Below are positions 46,063 to 58,093 of a stretch of DNA of 64,000 nucleotides, piece by piece. Under the pieces are notes generated by a model. That model was not told where the DNA came from, did no database searches, and worked only from the letters and a program-made list of their open reading frames with translations. The position numbers and the translations under genes were made by a program. This stretch comes from Datura wrightii. Taxonomy: Eukaryota > Streptophyta > Magnoliopsida > Solanales > Solanaceae. Every line of letters begins with the position of its first letter. The stretch's first letter is position 1. The stretch lies in NCBI GenBank assembly GCA_035772735.1, contig JASDFA010000007.1, positions 39,958,501 through 40,022,500 of the forward strand. The letters are read 5' to 3'.

Positions 46063-47456
46063 TGATAATGCTCAAATCACACCCCTGTAAAAGTATGACG
46101 TGAACATTGTCAATAAAGAACCCAACTTGGTTGGGATTGATCCCACAAGGAATATGGTCAGGATGTAGAATAACGCTAGGATTTACGCTATTAGTACAGT
46201 TTTTTCCTAATGGGGGGTTTTAAATAAAGAATTAAGCAAGAAAGTAGTAGATTGTGGTTGTTATCAAATTTATGCAATTAACTGGGGAAGTGTTCCCTAT
46301 GCATTCATAACAACTTCGGGTTATTAAACTTATGACCTATCCCCATACACTGATAACATAGGTGTATCTAAACAACTAATTCATCCCTACTTGATGATTA
46401 TACTCAATCACTGAATTAGGTCTCTTGACTGTTTTTATGTTAATCGCTATCAATTATTCTAAATTATCTATCTTGTGATCGCATCTCAAGTTACCCAATG
46501 ATACTTAAAGTTCAAGTCTTTGTTGTTCTTCTCTTTTCCTAATCTCTACCTTTCTAGGTTTAAGCAAGTAGAGAATTTTGGCAAGTTCCAATATTTCCCA
46601 TCGTTAAGAAACATTTAAGATGGAGAGATGAACAATACAAGCATCTGTATGGGTTTAGAATCACTTTTACGTTAACCCTTGTTAGTTAAATCCCCATGGT
46701 TCCCACAATCCAAGTTGTGAAGTTTTTATCTATTAACAATTTCAAGAAAAGAATTAGATTTCATGAAAGAAAGCATAATTAACAACTTAAAATGATGATT
46801 GAAGAAAAACCCAATTGATTATTGCACAATCAAAAGTATGATCAATTCAAGAACAATCAATCCAATCTCAAAAGCAACTCATGAATTTGATCTCCAAGCA
46901 ATGTCAGGAAAACCAAGAAACATGATTACAACAATAATAAATCAGTCCTCTAAAGAAAATAACCTAAAAAGTATTTATACAAATAATTGGAGACGTTTTC
47001 TACATTAACTTGGAAATTACTAAAATTGTCGCTGCCAGATCCTATGAGTCGTAGCATGAAGCTATGAATCATGGCTTTCCTTTATACTATGTCAGGCACT
47101 CTTGACATCTAAGTCATAGGAGAAGGTACGACTCATACTAATGACACTACGAGTCGTAAGTTGCCTGTCGTGGTCTGATCTTGTAAAGTCTGCCATCCTC
47201 TAGAATTTGTCACGAGTTCATGGGATGGTCTGTACATTGTTGTTACGACTTGTGGTCCCTACTCATACTTTGAGACCTACCAATTTGACATATTCACTGG
47301 AATTCACCATGACTCCTTGGTACGATCGTATGATATTTTCATGACTCGTGCCTTCCATTCATACCAGGAGCTCAGGCAAGTGCAAACTTCTTCTTTGTTT
47401 CACGATCCTTGGTATGGCTCATACCATGATTGTACGACTCATACCAAGAGTTGTAT

Positions 47457-49735
47457 TGTCACAACCGAGTTACGCCCTAGCCGTAACACGGGACAAGGAA
47501 CCCCGAAAGGCTCCAAGTCGACCCATGGCATAATCATAGCATAACACTTAACAATATAAATATCTAGTAGAAACATAACTGAGCGGAAGCTAACTTGAAG
47601 AGCCCATTTTAAAACTTCAAGACATGATCTAACGAAAGCATAGTACATAGACTGAATTTGATTACACATGTTTGAAAGCCTTTACTAAACTGATGAGTTG
47701 CTGGGACAGGTTGCTAACTTCTAAAGTCTAAAAACTGAAATACAACTGGATAAGAACATAGACCTCATCCTCAAGAGACGAGGACTCACCACAATCCGCT
47801 GAGATGGAAGAAAAAATGTGTCTACCCTCGGGGCTGAGTCTGGATACCTGAATCTATATCATGAAATGATATAGCACATAAAGTAAGTGGTCAGTACTTG
47901 GAAAGTACTGAGCATGCAGCAAAACGTAAACAAACTAAACATACAAGTATACAGGAAAGAAATAGCGAAGTACATTGACATATAACTGATTTAGAATGCA
48001 ACAAACCTCTTCTGAGTCACATACACATATAGACATGAAACTTTCATTTAGAAACTCATATTTTGATACATCATCAAACTCATGCATAAGGGTCAAGTAC
48101 TGATCATTTAATGAGAGCCAAAGTTGAGGCTAGTATTACACACTGTACTAGGCATCTGCTGATAGCTGATTCTATATTTCATTATATTATATCCATTTTA
48201 AACTAGAGTCTGAACCATACGGAACTGATCCATACTGATAACATAAACCAAGGGAGTCATTCTATGTTATGGAGAGTCCCAACTGAACTAGGGAAAACAT
48301 TCTCAGCTATGGAGAGTCCCGACTGAACTAAGGGAAACATTCTCAGCTATGGAGAGTCCCTAGATGACTAAGGGAAATATTCTCATCTATGGAGAGTCCC
48401 TAAGGGAGTAAGGAAAACATTCTTGGCTATGGAGAGTCCCTGGCTAACTAGAACATGAGGAGTATTGATATGATATTATACATCTGGTCTATGCTACTAC
48501 AGCTAATTAGAAACATGAGCATTTACTGGTTTTATCATACGACATTCATTTAGAAAGGATTAGGGCTACGTTCTACTAACAACAAGCCCAACAGTCTGAA
48601 ATATTATTCTCATGCTTTATCATCTTAATTCATATCGTCGTAGTACCAAATCATCATTTAATCTACACATATTACATTTATGAACATCCATAGATTCATA
48701 GCATACTTTACACACCTCCACAACATTCAAGTCTGAATTCATAACGCACAACATATAACATAGGGTCATGTAAGATCCATAGGTCCAATTTACACTTTAA
48801 CATAGATACATTACTTCATATATTTTAGATTTACGGAAAGTCCATACACTTAACTCATACCTTAAATATTTACATCGAGATCATAGTAGAAGCGTACATT
48901 TTTATTTCATAGAACCCATTTCGGAATTTACTCCAATTCATAAGAAATATACGATAATTTATCCATTATCATAGGTTTACCTTATACCCATAACATTTTC
49001 ATCGAAAACATAATGAAAACACATACATACTTTCAATTGATCAAGCCCATAAATTCTAATCTCCTCTCAACATATTTATCAAATTGTATATTCTAATTTT
49101 TAAGGGAATTCTTACGATCTCCACATATTTTATACATGGTTACGAGTTATTGATATAATCGAGTGAACAATAATAAAATCCCAATCAAAGTTCAAGCCAT
49201 CTCATGAAGAACATTCTATATTCATGCATTTTCACCATCTGGAACATAATTCAAGGTAATCAATTAATTTCGTAAGCATAATTAACTTATAATCCTAATG
49301 GGTTTAGAATTCATAGAAGATATAGAAGAAATCACTCATCAATCGAAACCCTAGGTCATGCTTTTCTAGAATAATTGAAATAGGGTTTTTGGTAATACAT
49401 TTTGGGGCACAAGGATGGAAGAATATCCTTGTTGAAAAACTCACACACCTGATTCAAGAAGAAACCCCCCACTTGAACTTGCACCTTGAAGCCTTGAGAA
49501 ACCCTTGTCGGATCCTTGATCTTGAGAGAGGAAAGAAGAAGAGTTGAAATCCGGTAAAAACATCCCTTAAAAGCCCAAAACGACTCCATATTAAAACTGG
49601 AAGCATAGGACTTTACCAAAATACCCCTAGGGAAAACTTAAAAATATACCCGATTTGAAACCATGACCCTCACCACGATTCGTTGGTCCTCACCAAGACT
49701 CGTGGTGACCATCCGTTGTTTCAGGGGTCTACTTC
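47457..49735 (-). repeat. Tekay-type LTR nested inside the solo Athila-like LTR
   Basis: TGTCACAACCGAGTTACG at 47457 starts an LTR of the A/D type in minus orientation, with hairpins at 47855-47873 (TATATCAT-gaa-ATGATATA) and 47891-47911 (TCAGTACT...AGTACTGA), a five-copy minisatellite, and the ACGACTCGT block at 49660-49700. The other terminus (GGGTATTACA expected) is missing, so the right edge is approximate and no target duplication is visible. Confidence 0.7.
48251..48450. repeat. Five-copy 40-bp minisatellite
   Basis: GGAGAGTCCC occurs at 48271, 48311, 48351, 48391 and 48431, exactly every 40 bases; each unit is AGGGAAACATTCTCAGCTAT-like followed by GGAGAGTCCC and a variable ten-base end. 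It lies inside the LTR. Confidence 0.95.
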
Positions 49736-49808
49736 ATAGTTCTGCTTCCTCAACCAACGACCAACAGGTTGAGTCGAAAGTGTTGTAAACCCACAGCACA
49801 TTAGTTAG

Positions 49809-50165
49809 TTTTTGAAAAAGCATGCCATCTACTGATTGAGCTAGTACATCAAGAATATTGGGCCATCTAGAGGTTAAAATATAGATATGGAGGTCGCTGG
49901 GTAGAAGAGGATGTTGCAACTCTATGAGCTTGATGAGTTCTACTTCAATGCATATAAATATGCTAAAATATACAAGGATCAAAAAAAAGAGATTGCATGG
50001 TAAGTGCATCCAGCCTCGTGAGTTTCAGTCAGGACAATTGGTGTTATTGTACAACTCGAGGTTAAAATTATTTTGGGGTAAACTGAGGTCGAAGTGGTCA
50101 GGTCCCTTTGAGATTGTGATTGTGATTGCACATGATGCAATAGAGCTAAAATCCTTGGGTTAGAC
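49809..50165 (+). pseudogene. Element E integrase, C-terminal part
   Basis: Continuation after the inserted LTR: VFEKACHL directly after the duplication, ELDEFYFNAYKYAKIY in the next part, and the open piece 49924-50163 with HGKCIQPREFQSGQLVLLYNS and GKLRSKWSGPFEIV. This is the usual C-terminal region of Athila-type integrase. Frame changes occur. Confidence 0.85.
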
Positions 50166-52140
50166 AAAACCTTCTTACTTAATGGACAAAGGGTGAAACA
50201 TTACTATGAAGATGATATAGATAGAAGGAAGACTTTTCGATTTCCTTGAAAAAGGATTAAGTAGTCTTCTGTTGCGCCATGACATTAAATAAGGCACTTA
50301 GTAGGAGGCATCCCACCTTTCTAATTTATTTGATTTTTGCAGAGATGACAATGAGGATGATACCATCACTGGAGCAATGTTAGTTGATGATGCAGAAGAT
50401 GATGATGATGATCAGGATTTTAATCCTGATGATGATGATTGTGCTCAGAGGCCTAGGAAGTTTCTTTTCTCTCCCTACTTGCTCTGGCATGTATGTGCAC
50501 TGGGGACAGTGCACTATTTAAGTGTAGGATGGAGGAAATACACTTTCTTTTTATTCTATCTTTGTAAGATTGTTAGAGTGGGATGTAGTAATGGTTATCA
50601 AAACTTCTGTGTTCATTAGTTTGGACTTTCATATCTAGTAAGTGGATGGTTGTGGAAACTAAAATATGCTATATTATGTGTTTGTTCGTCTATGGTTATT
50701 TGTTTAGTTTAATTGAGAGTCAATAGTTTTTTTAGAGTCCGTTATAAGTATAGGTTGGACAATAAAAATTAGTCACATATAACGTTTTTTAGGTTGGAGT
50801 CACAAATTACCACTTAAGTGCTCTTGACATTCCACTAGAAGTTAAAATAGAAGCACGAAGTGGTCATCTTGAATGCATGAGATGTAAAAATTCCTTGAGA
50901 AACACATAGGTTCTTAACCTGACTCAAGAAAACAATTGTGGGCTTTGTAATGAAATTCATTCAATATGATTGTGTGGATATGTGGCCATAAGAATCTCAC
51001 TCAGATCATGCTTCCATGAGGAGTGAGCTTGGAATTGTTCTATTGTACACATAGAGTAACATCTAGAACTTGCCTAACATGTATGCATGATAACTAGTAG
51101 TCAAAGAGGTAAGATATGATTAAGGAATTTCTTTGATATATCCATGTTTGTCCATTGTTTTTGTACCTCCTTTAACATTATCCTTAGTCAAATCCATTGA
51201 GCTATAAGCCTATTTTTTTCTATCCACAAAAGAATCCCATTCCTTTTGTTGTGTGACCTCCAGAAGTTTGATCCAAAGACATTCTAATGCATTTTGAGAT
51301 TTAAGAATGAAGGTTCCACCGGTGTAACAATGTTAAGGGAAAGGAAAGAAAAAATATGGATGGCAAGATGAGAAAAATAGCAAAGAGGGGTGCCCACAAA
51401 ATAAAATATTTACTTTCTACTTGAACATAAAGAAAAGATTCTTAATAATTGATTATCTTGATGGATATTATAAACAGAAACTAGCTTTCAAGTAGTATAA
51501 AAAGGGGCATGAGACAAGAAAAAGGTATTAGTGAAAGGAGAGGTAAGCAGTAAGAGCAAGTGGTGGACAAGAAGGATCAAGTAAAAACATGTCTTAAAGT
51601 GCTTAGGATTAGTAGTCACTATTGAAAAAATAATTTCTACCCGTCCCTTAGCTGACAGTACAACTAGAAAAAGTCCTTATGATTTATTCTTTTTGAATTG
51701 ATTGAGTAATCTGACTACACATGAGAGGCAAGCCTATGGTATGTTGCATATGTATAAAATATCATTAGTGAGAGTGAGTTCCTTGTTGACTTATGTTCCA
51801 AGTTCTTGAATTGATAATATGAGGGAAGGAACATCACTAAATAAGTAAGGGCACAAGATGGTCCGAATCGGTGTATTATATGTCACATTGTTCATACTTA
51901 ATCATGTTGGCCTCGTTTTGAAAAGGATGAGTCAGTTATAGAAAGTATGTAGTTTCGAATGATAAAAACTTCATTATGTATATGTTGTGCATTGTTTCTG
52001 AATTGATGAACCACCTATTCATGTGCTCTATCTGGCTACTTGAATAAGAATTGATAGAGGTGAATAGTGGTGTGAAAATAAGTGTTTATTGCATGAAGTA
52101 AGGATTGTTCGAGCACAAACAATGGTCTAAGTGGGGCCGG
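50166..52140 (+). other. Element E 3' non-coding region
   Basis: About 2 kb between integrase and 3' LTR. It has the family marker ACTTAGTAGGAGGCATCCC near 50297-50315, an acidic Asp-repeat stretch (GATGAT repeats at 50390-50440) and ACTGGGGACAGTGCACTATTTAAGTG near 50498-50523. The polypurine tract is likely AAGTGGGGCCGG just before 52141. No env-like or other protein recognised. Confidence 0.65.
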
Positions 52141-52445
52141 TGATGTTGGGCATATTCATACATCCATTTGTCACATTTTTACCCATTTTTTATCATGTTT
52201 TGAGAATATTATCTTTATAAAATTCAAGGTTTCATGATGTGTGTGTGAAAAGAGCTAACAGATGTTTTTAGATGATTTTGGTAGGTAAAACACATGGAAA
52301 AATACTTAAAAAAGGTGCAAGGTGTGAAGAAAGAAGAATTCAAGGAAAATTAGGCCTGGGGAAATGGGAGAAGTGTAATTTCAGAGCCTAAACTTCAGAG
52401 AAATTATGCTCAAGTTGGTGCTATAGCTAAAGTGGCGCGCCAAAT
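52141..52445 (+). repeat. Element E 3' LTR, first part
   Basis: TGATGTTGGGC directly after the purine tract. Runs to the point where a solo LTR is inserted after CAAAT. Its last bases start the 60-bp repeat with AAGTGGCGCGCCA. Confidence 0.78.
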
Positions 52446-54806
52446 TGTTATACCTCGAAAGCCCAAAGATCAGACCTGGGAGTTGAAACGGAGAAAAATC
52501 TAAAATCTGGCATCATGCATAGAATGGGTCGGGAGGTGACCCGTGAAGAGCAGCCACAAGTCGTGATGTGACTCGTGGTGTGGCCCAAGAGACGAATTTT
52601 AAGTTTGGGAAATGAGATTCCCAAAGGCATGACCATGAGTCATGATCAGGCCCCACGACTCGTTAGGTCATTCATGGAGCAGTGGTGATTGAGAAAAGAG
52701 GAAAAGGATGGCAGTGGACTTAACGGAAGGACTCCACAAGTCGTGTTCAGTCACCACGATTCGTGGGGAGGGTCGTGAGTAGCAGGATGAAGCAAGGTAA
52801 AAATCATAGGCAGTGTATTCGATGAGTGGTGACCACGAGTCATGTTCACTGGCTAACAAGTCGTTAAGTCTTCCATTACAAGTCCATAATACTTGAGAAG
52901 TAGTGAACCTGACGGACGACTTCACGAGTCGTGGCCCTTGATGATGAGTTTTTAGGTCCTTCGTTGGGACCAACTGGTAGTTATTTTCTACGAATTTAGT
53001 AAGGGCCTTTCCATTATTCTTATGATCCTAAGGCCTAAACTACGTTGTTTTGAGTTATGAATGATGAATTTAAAGGGGTTAAGTTCATTTTAGGCCATAT
53101 TCGTTCATGCATGCACGGTAGAAGGTGAGAGAGGGTGATCAAGCTTAGTGTTCTTCAATTTCTCCTAAATTCCTATTGGGCATTTAAAGAAGTGTAAGAA
53201 TCAGCTACCATCAGGTATGTAGGGTTATGAATGGGTGATTCCTTTCACACCCATGCCCAATCCCTCTCTAAATCATGAGATTTCTATGTCTAACCTATGG
53301 GGTTATAACCCAATGCATGATATTCCTAATTTCTCTACATTGTTATGATTTAAATAGGTAAATTGTAATGAATTATGAATCTTGGGAAATTTTTATATCA
53401 TTTTCAATTAAAATCATGTTTCTAGTATTATGAATTAAAAAGCCCATTGATGAGAAGTTCATGAAAGATGAGATTTGCGATGAATGTATGATTATGATGA
53501 GATATTATGATGAAAAGCATATTTTCAAGCTACCCATGTTTATAATCATATTTTCAATGTGAATTGAGTATTTTCAAGCATAATAAGGCTTTGGGCAATG
53601 CACACATGTTCAAAGTATGATTTATGATTTCCCAAATTAAGCTTACCACACGGTTTTGGAGCGAAAACTCCCAATTATCTTTCAGCTTGTGGTATGGATT
53701 GAGTTAAAGCTCCTCATATGCACAATTTCATATTTGAGATGTATTTGATTATTGAGCTTCTTCAATAGAAGATGTTGAGCTTCATCGAGAAATGATGGAG
53801 AGCATATGCATGTGGTTGGGAGTAGTGTTTAGCACCGAGTAGGTTAAGGGTCGATCACCCTAAGCCTCAGAACTATGTGCCAATGTAGGTTTATACTATT
53901 ATATATTACTTCGGGACCTCCCTTGTGAGCGATCCCCAGACCTACTGGCCCATGAGCTTGATATCGATATCATGGTATCATCATTAGCCCTAGTAAGGCT
54001 TTGGATGGCTCTACCCACTTGAGTGTGATAATTGGGACCACGTAAGCTCTATCGTGGTTCGTCGGTTAAAATATGAGTCTTTCATTGTTCCTCATGATTT
54101 TAGTTATGTAAGTTTGTCATTTCATGAGATTTCTATGTCTATATATGTTCTAAAGTAGGTTTGACTCAATGTTCAGTTTTACTCATGACTATCAAATTTC
54201 AGCTAGAGTCAATCGATACAGTTATGATGTTATGATTATGTTATGATGATGAGATCATGATTTTAGAAAGAATGCATGCAATCCCTACTCTCAGATTCTT
54301 ATTGTTTATGATTTACATTATGCATGTCTTTAAATGATTTACTTACTTAAGCGGTTTTACTTACCTTGCATACTCGGTACATTTCACGTACTGACCACAT
54401 ACTCTATGTTGTATCGTTTCATGATACAGGACCCGGCTCTCAGGTTCATCCCCGTTGTAGTCAGTCTTCAAGCTAGCATCTTACGTTGTTGGTGAATCCT
54501 CATTCCCTGAGGGCTACACTTATTCAGACTTTCTCTACGTATTTTCAGTTTTAGTTTGGTTGAGTTAGTTGGGGTCTTGTCCCATCAACTCATCAAGTTT
54601 AGAGGCTTTTCATACATATGTATGTATTCAGCTTCAGATTGTGTACTCTGATGTTAAGTTAAATCTAGACTTCCTCTATGATTATCTTGTTGATTTATTC
54701 TGTTTTATTGATTGAGTTAGATATATGCTTATGCCATGGTCGACTTGGGGTCTCTCGGGGCTCCTTGTCCCGTGTTGCAATCTTGGCCTCCGTTCGGGTC
54801 GTGACA
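52446..54806 (+). repeat. Solo Tekay-type LTR (2361 bp)
   Basis: TGTTATACCTCG at 52446 to GGGTCGTGACA at 54806, flanked by caaat (52441-52445) and caaac (54807-54811). No interior and no primer site after it. ACGAGTCGT block at 52520-52960; donor-like CAG|GTATGT at 53214/53215; hairpins at about 54380-54396 and 54410-54428 (one G-T pair), and GTTGGGGTC...CCCATCAAC at 54568-54589. Confidence 0.88.
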
Positions 54807-54811
54807 CAAAC

Positions 54812-56115
54812 CTTGAAGTTTAGAAGAATTTTGATCAACACCTTGGCGAAATTAGAGAAGTGGTGCGCTAGAGAAGATCCAAGCTTGGGAAAATTTTCTA
54901 ACACTCTAGTGCATTGAGAGAAGTGGCGCCAGTTCATAAACTACAGAATTTCGACTGCCATCTTGCTCAGATAGCAAAAGTGGAGTGCCAGAAGCCAAAC
55001 TTCAGAAGAAATTCAAGCCAAATCTGGCGATATAGGCGAAGTGGCGCGCCAAGACCTGTCCGAGAATTATTTTTCTATGTCCAAAAGCTAAGTCACTTAA
55101 GGGAAAAAAGGTAGTTTGTTACCATGCTTATAGATACATTTCTAGGATATTTGTTAGGGGGAATCAATCAGTGTATGCAGTTTTCTGGGGAAGAGACAAG
55201 AAATTCCATTTTATTTTTTGATTTTTCTTCTTTACTCTTTATTTTTTGTGATTTTATTGATGATTTCTTTGGGTTTACACTTGAACATGAGTGGCTAAAC
55301 TCCTTAATCTAGGATTTTGGCCATAGCTTGATGGTTTTAGTTTGAAAAGTTCATTTATGCTAGACGTTTAATCTTCTTTTCAAGATTGTTTATGCTTACT
55401 TGATTTCATATTTATTCTTTAATCTGATCACCTTGCAAATATTATCTATTTTCTTATTGGTTGAACTCCGGAGATGGAACGAATGAGGGTTAAAAGAAGC
55501 ATAAAGTAGGTTGTGATTCCTTATCCAGAGTTCAAAAAGTTGATTTCATTATTGAGTATAGCGATATACCCTGCAACCCTACTTAGTTGAGTCAAGTATC
55601 TTCAACAGTCATCTCATATTTCTCCTGCAACCATAGGGATATAGGTTTTAGGGTTCGTGAGATAGTTCTTGCCTATTCGGGAGAATTGTTGAGAATTGAA
55701 TTCGTAACTTGCAACTAGCAGTTTTTTAAAAGGAGTAGTCTAGTGTACTTGAACCCAAAAACTCAACCTAAAAGCAATAGTGCCAAGACCCTGGATCTTA
55801 ATCATCATTTGAATCATAACTCTATTGCAAACGAATTTCTTTTATTAGCTTTGATTTATATTTCAATTTTAAGTAGAAAGTACTCCCAAAAGCTCTTTCA
55901 AAACTTTTAATTATGTTTTTCTCTTGAATAGTGAAATAAGGATTCAAACTAAACAATTAATCTAACAAAGTATCTGTAGGTACGATATCTGAACTTCACC
56001 CTCCTATATTACTTGATATATTTCCGGAATGCACTCCTAGACAGGGAAGCGCATGTTCGAGCCCAGCTCATGTAAAGGCCGATTAGGTACACTTGCATGT
56101 GTGCTTGGCACATCA
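54812..56115 (+). repeat. Element E 3' LTR, second part
   Basis: Resumes after the solo LTR. The first 230 bases complete a minisatellite of about 60 bp. Near 55978 the text GTAGGTACGATATCTGAACTT is the U5 end typical of Athila LTRs, and the LTR ends GGCACATCA at 56115. Together with the first part it is about 1.6 kb, like the LTR at 9406. Confidence 0.78.
54840..55060. repeat. 60-bp imperfect repeat in the LTR of E
   Basis: AAGTGG-type cores followed by GCGCGCC variants occur at 54859, 54921, 54979 and 55040 and, before the inserted solo LTR, at 52430. Without the insert the spacing is about 62, 62, 58 and 61 bases. GGCGCGCC is kept in the first and last units. Confidence 0.75.
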
Positions 56116-56850
56116 GGACTCCTGATAGATCATATGAGAACACCTTTGGATACTCACACACAAAAAGAAGTGACTGGAGAGTCGAGGCCTTCAGACGTAG
56201 AATCCTTCACCTGAGCTAAATGGTATACCTAACCCTTGGATATCATTTCCGGCCTTAAGCTAGGAGACAAAGCGACCTACAAGCACTGTTGAACTACCCT
56301 TCCACTTTCTGACTGGTTCACCTGGAAAGTGAAATTCTACTGTTCAGGTTCTACAATTAACTGAAGCATAGCAAGCATACAACCAATCTATGCCAAAGTT
56401 AACGTCGAAGTCGGTCAAGTCTAACTCTACTAAGTCGACTGAGGTAACTTTCTAAAGAACTATAACAAGGCAATTTCTATATACACTCTGTGCTAAGACT
56501 AGTTCACCGTTCAAAGTAAAGATTGAGAAGGGTTCTGAGAGGACTTCGGTGCTAATACCGAAATTGATAGCAACATGGAATGTCACAAAGGATAAAGTGG
56601 CTCCTAAATCTAGCAAGACATAAACATCAAGACGGAAAACTTATAACATAGCCATGACTACATCTTGGAGCACTCCTACTCCCCGCGTGATGAAAGGGCA
56701 TAGAAATGGTTCTAGCAATGCCTGCCACCTAAACTAGATGATGCACCCTGCTAAGATGGGTGAGCTATTGGAGCTTCTAAGGAAGTGGCTAGGGCGCAGC
56801 CTCTAACGTTACCCTGTCTAGCTAAATAATAATTCCTGAGTTTGTGTTGG
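56116..56850 (-). pseudogene. Element F protease and start of RT
   Basis: Minus strand. The active-site region near 56565-56635 reads VYVLLDLGATLSFVT (D-L-G-A). Toward 56116 the linker and the text corresponding to the RT entry of element A (GGATACTCACAC; CCTGATAGATCAT) are present and stop at the LTR end of element E. Stops throughout. Confidence 0.75.
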
Positions 56851-57880
56851 GGATTCCCATAAGCGAAGCAAGCATCTGAACCAACTAAGCACTCTCCAAG
56901 GTGGTTCTTACCATACTTCTTGCAAGCTAGGAATGTGTGTCCTCCTAATATGATACCCTGAGTCTTAGAGCCTAGTGCTCTACCCCTCTAATCACCTCTA
57001 GGCCTAGATGGGACACTAACTGATGATAGAGATGGGTTGATGACCTCTGATGGGATTGTGAGCAATGTCCACCTCCTGACCTCTACTGAGAATACTCAAA
57101 GTTCCTTATCTTAGACCTCTTGATCTCTCTCTCTCCTTCTCCTTCAACTTCTCCTCCTCGATCTGTTGGGTATAAATCATAAGTTGAGAGATATCCATGT
57201 CACTGATAAGCATGGAAGTCCTACACTCCTTGACAACCAGATCTGATACCCTTAACACAAACTTGCTCGTGCAAGCCCTCGGCTCCGCAACTATCTCTAG
57301 AGCTACTCGGATAGTTGGGTGAACCTTAAGGCATACTCCTGAATTGTTATGTTATTCTACTTCAGATTGATGAACTCTACTGCCTTTGCTTCCCTTAACT
57401 CCCAAGGAAAGAATCTGCCCAAGAAAGCTATCACGAACTCATCCCAATTAATAGGAACTATTCCTGCCCTATGTCCTTCCTTCCACTACTTAAACCATAT
57501 ATGAGCTACCGCCTTCAGTTGGTAGGAGGCCAAATCTGCACTCTCCTCTCCTAAAACCCCTATAATTTGGGTAATCTTCTGATCTCATCAATGAAATCCT
57601 GTAGATCCTCGTCCACTGTTGAGCCATGAAAATCAGGCGGGTTCATCCTGGCAAAGTCTCACACTCTAACCACTGCAGCACTCCCATTGATGTTCACTAA
57701 TGCAACCACCTGCTGGTTGACCTGGGCCATCATAGCCTGTACCAACATCTAAAAATCAACTCTAAACTCAGCATGAGTCACCTGCTCATTCAAAGTAACT
57801 GTTGGAGCTGGTAGGGATGGTTGATTCCCATTGCAATTTCCATTGCCATTTCTCCTTCCATTGGCTCTTCGGGGAGGCAT
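56851..57880 (-). pseudogene. Element F gag
   Basis: Start MPPRRANGRRNGNGN at 57880, three bases after an acceptor-like TTTGCAG and about 200 bases from the primer site, as in B. The gag domain follows in broken frames (NPPDFHGSTVDEDLQDFI-like, with frameshifts near 57590). A basic stretch and degenerate knuckles (CKKYGKNHLGEC) lie near 56870-56945. Confidence 0.8.
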
Positions 57881-58076
57881 TTTCTGCAAACGCGTATAGT
57901 ACGAGTTAGAAGAATAGAGAGAGTTGGACTTCATCACATGATATAAAACATGAAAGAAGAAGAATTCCTAAAACATCTCATAGCCTCTTCCTCATAAATG
58001 TGGTGCGCTTCACACTCATGAAAAAAGACTCTACTTAACGCGGCTTTTAGATAGCGTAGGGCACACATAAACCTGA

Positions 58077-58089
58077 TAAACTGATAGCA
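58077..58089 (-). promoter_or_regulatory. Element F primer binding site (decayed tRNA-iMet)
   Basis: The minus strand reads AACTTGCTATCAG just inside the LTR, against AACTTGGTATCAG in B. Later bases are lost. Confidence 0.65.
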
Positions 58090-58093
58090 AGTT

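Larger units (their letters stand above)
46063..49803 (-). repeat. Solo Athila-like LTR inserted in integrase of E
   Basis: TGATAATGCTCAAATCACACC at the left resembles TGATGTCGCTCAAATTACACC of the LTR at 9406, and GTCGAAAGTGTTGTAAACCC...ACATTA at the right resembles that LTR's other end. Flanks gttag at 46058-46062 and 49804-49808 form a target duplication, and the integrase frame resumes after it. Orientation is minus. It contains a gypsy LTR from 47457. ACGACTCAT-type motifs at 47040-47450. Confidence 0.8.
43529..56115 (+). mobile_element. Element E: Athila-type retrotransposon lacking RT, with two insertions
   Basis: Plus strand: gag C-terminal part, protease, then directly integrase, a non-coding 3' region and a 3' LTR (52141-52445 and 54812-56115, TGATG...CATCA). 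The 5' LTR and gag start are missing. Insertions: a solo LTR in integrase (46063-49803) and a solo Tekay-type LTR in its own 3' LTR (52446-54806). Its right end abuts element F exactly. Confidence 0.82.

Noticed and set aside
48251..48450. Possible CRISPR-like array
   Set aside because: Units are contiguous 40-bp repeats with most of the unit conserved, no unique spacers and no cas genes; it is a minisatellite in a plant LTR.
50620..52130. Search for an env-like ORF after integrase in element E
   Set aside because: Athila elements can carry one, but this region has no open frame of useful length or membrane-protein pattern.
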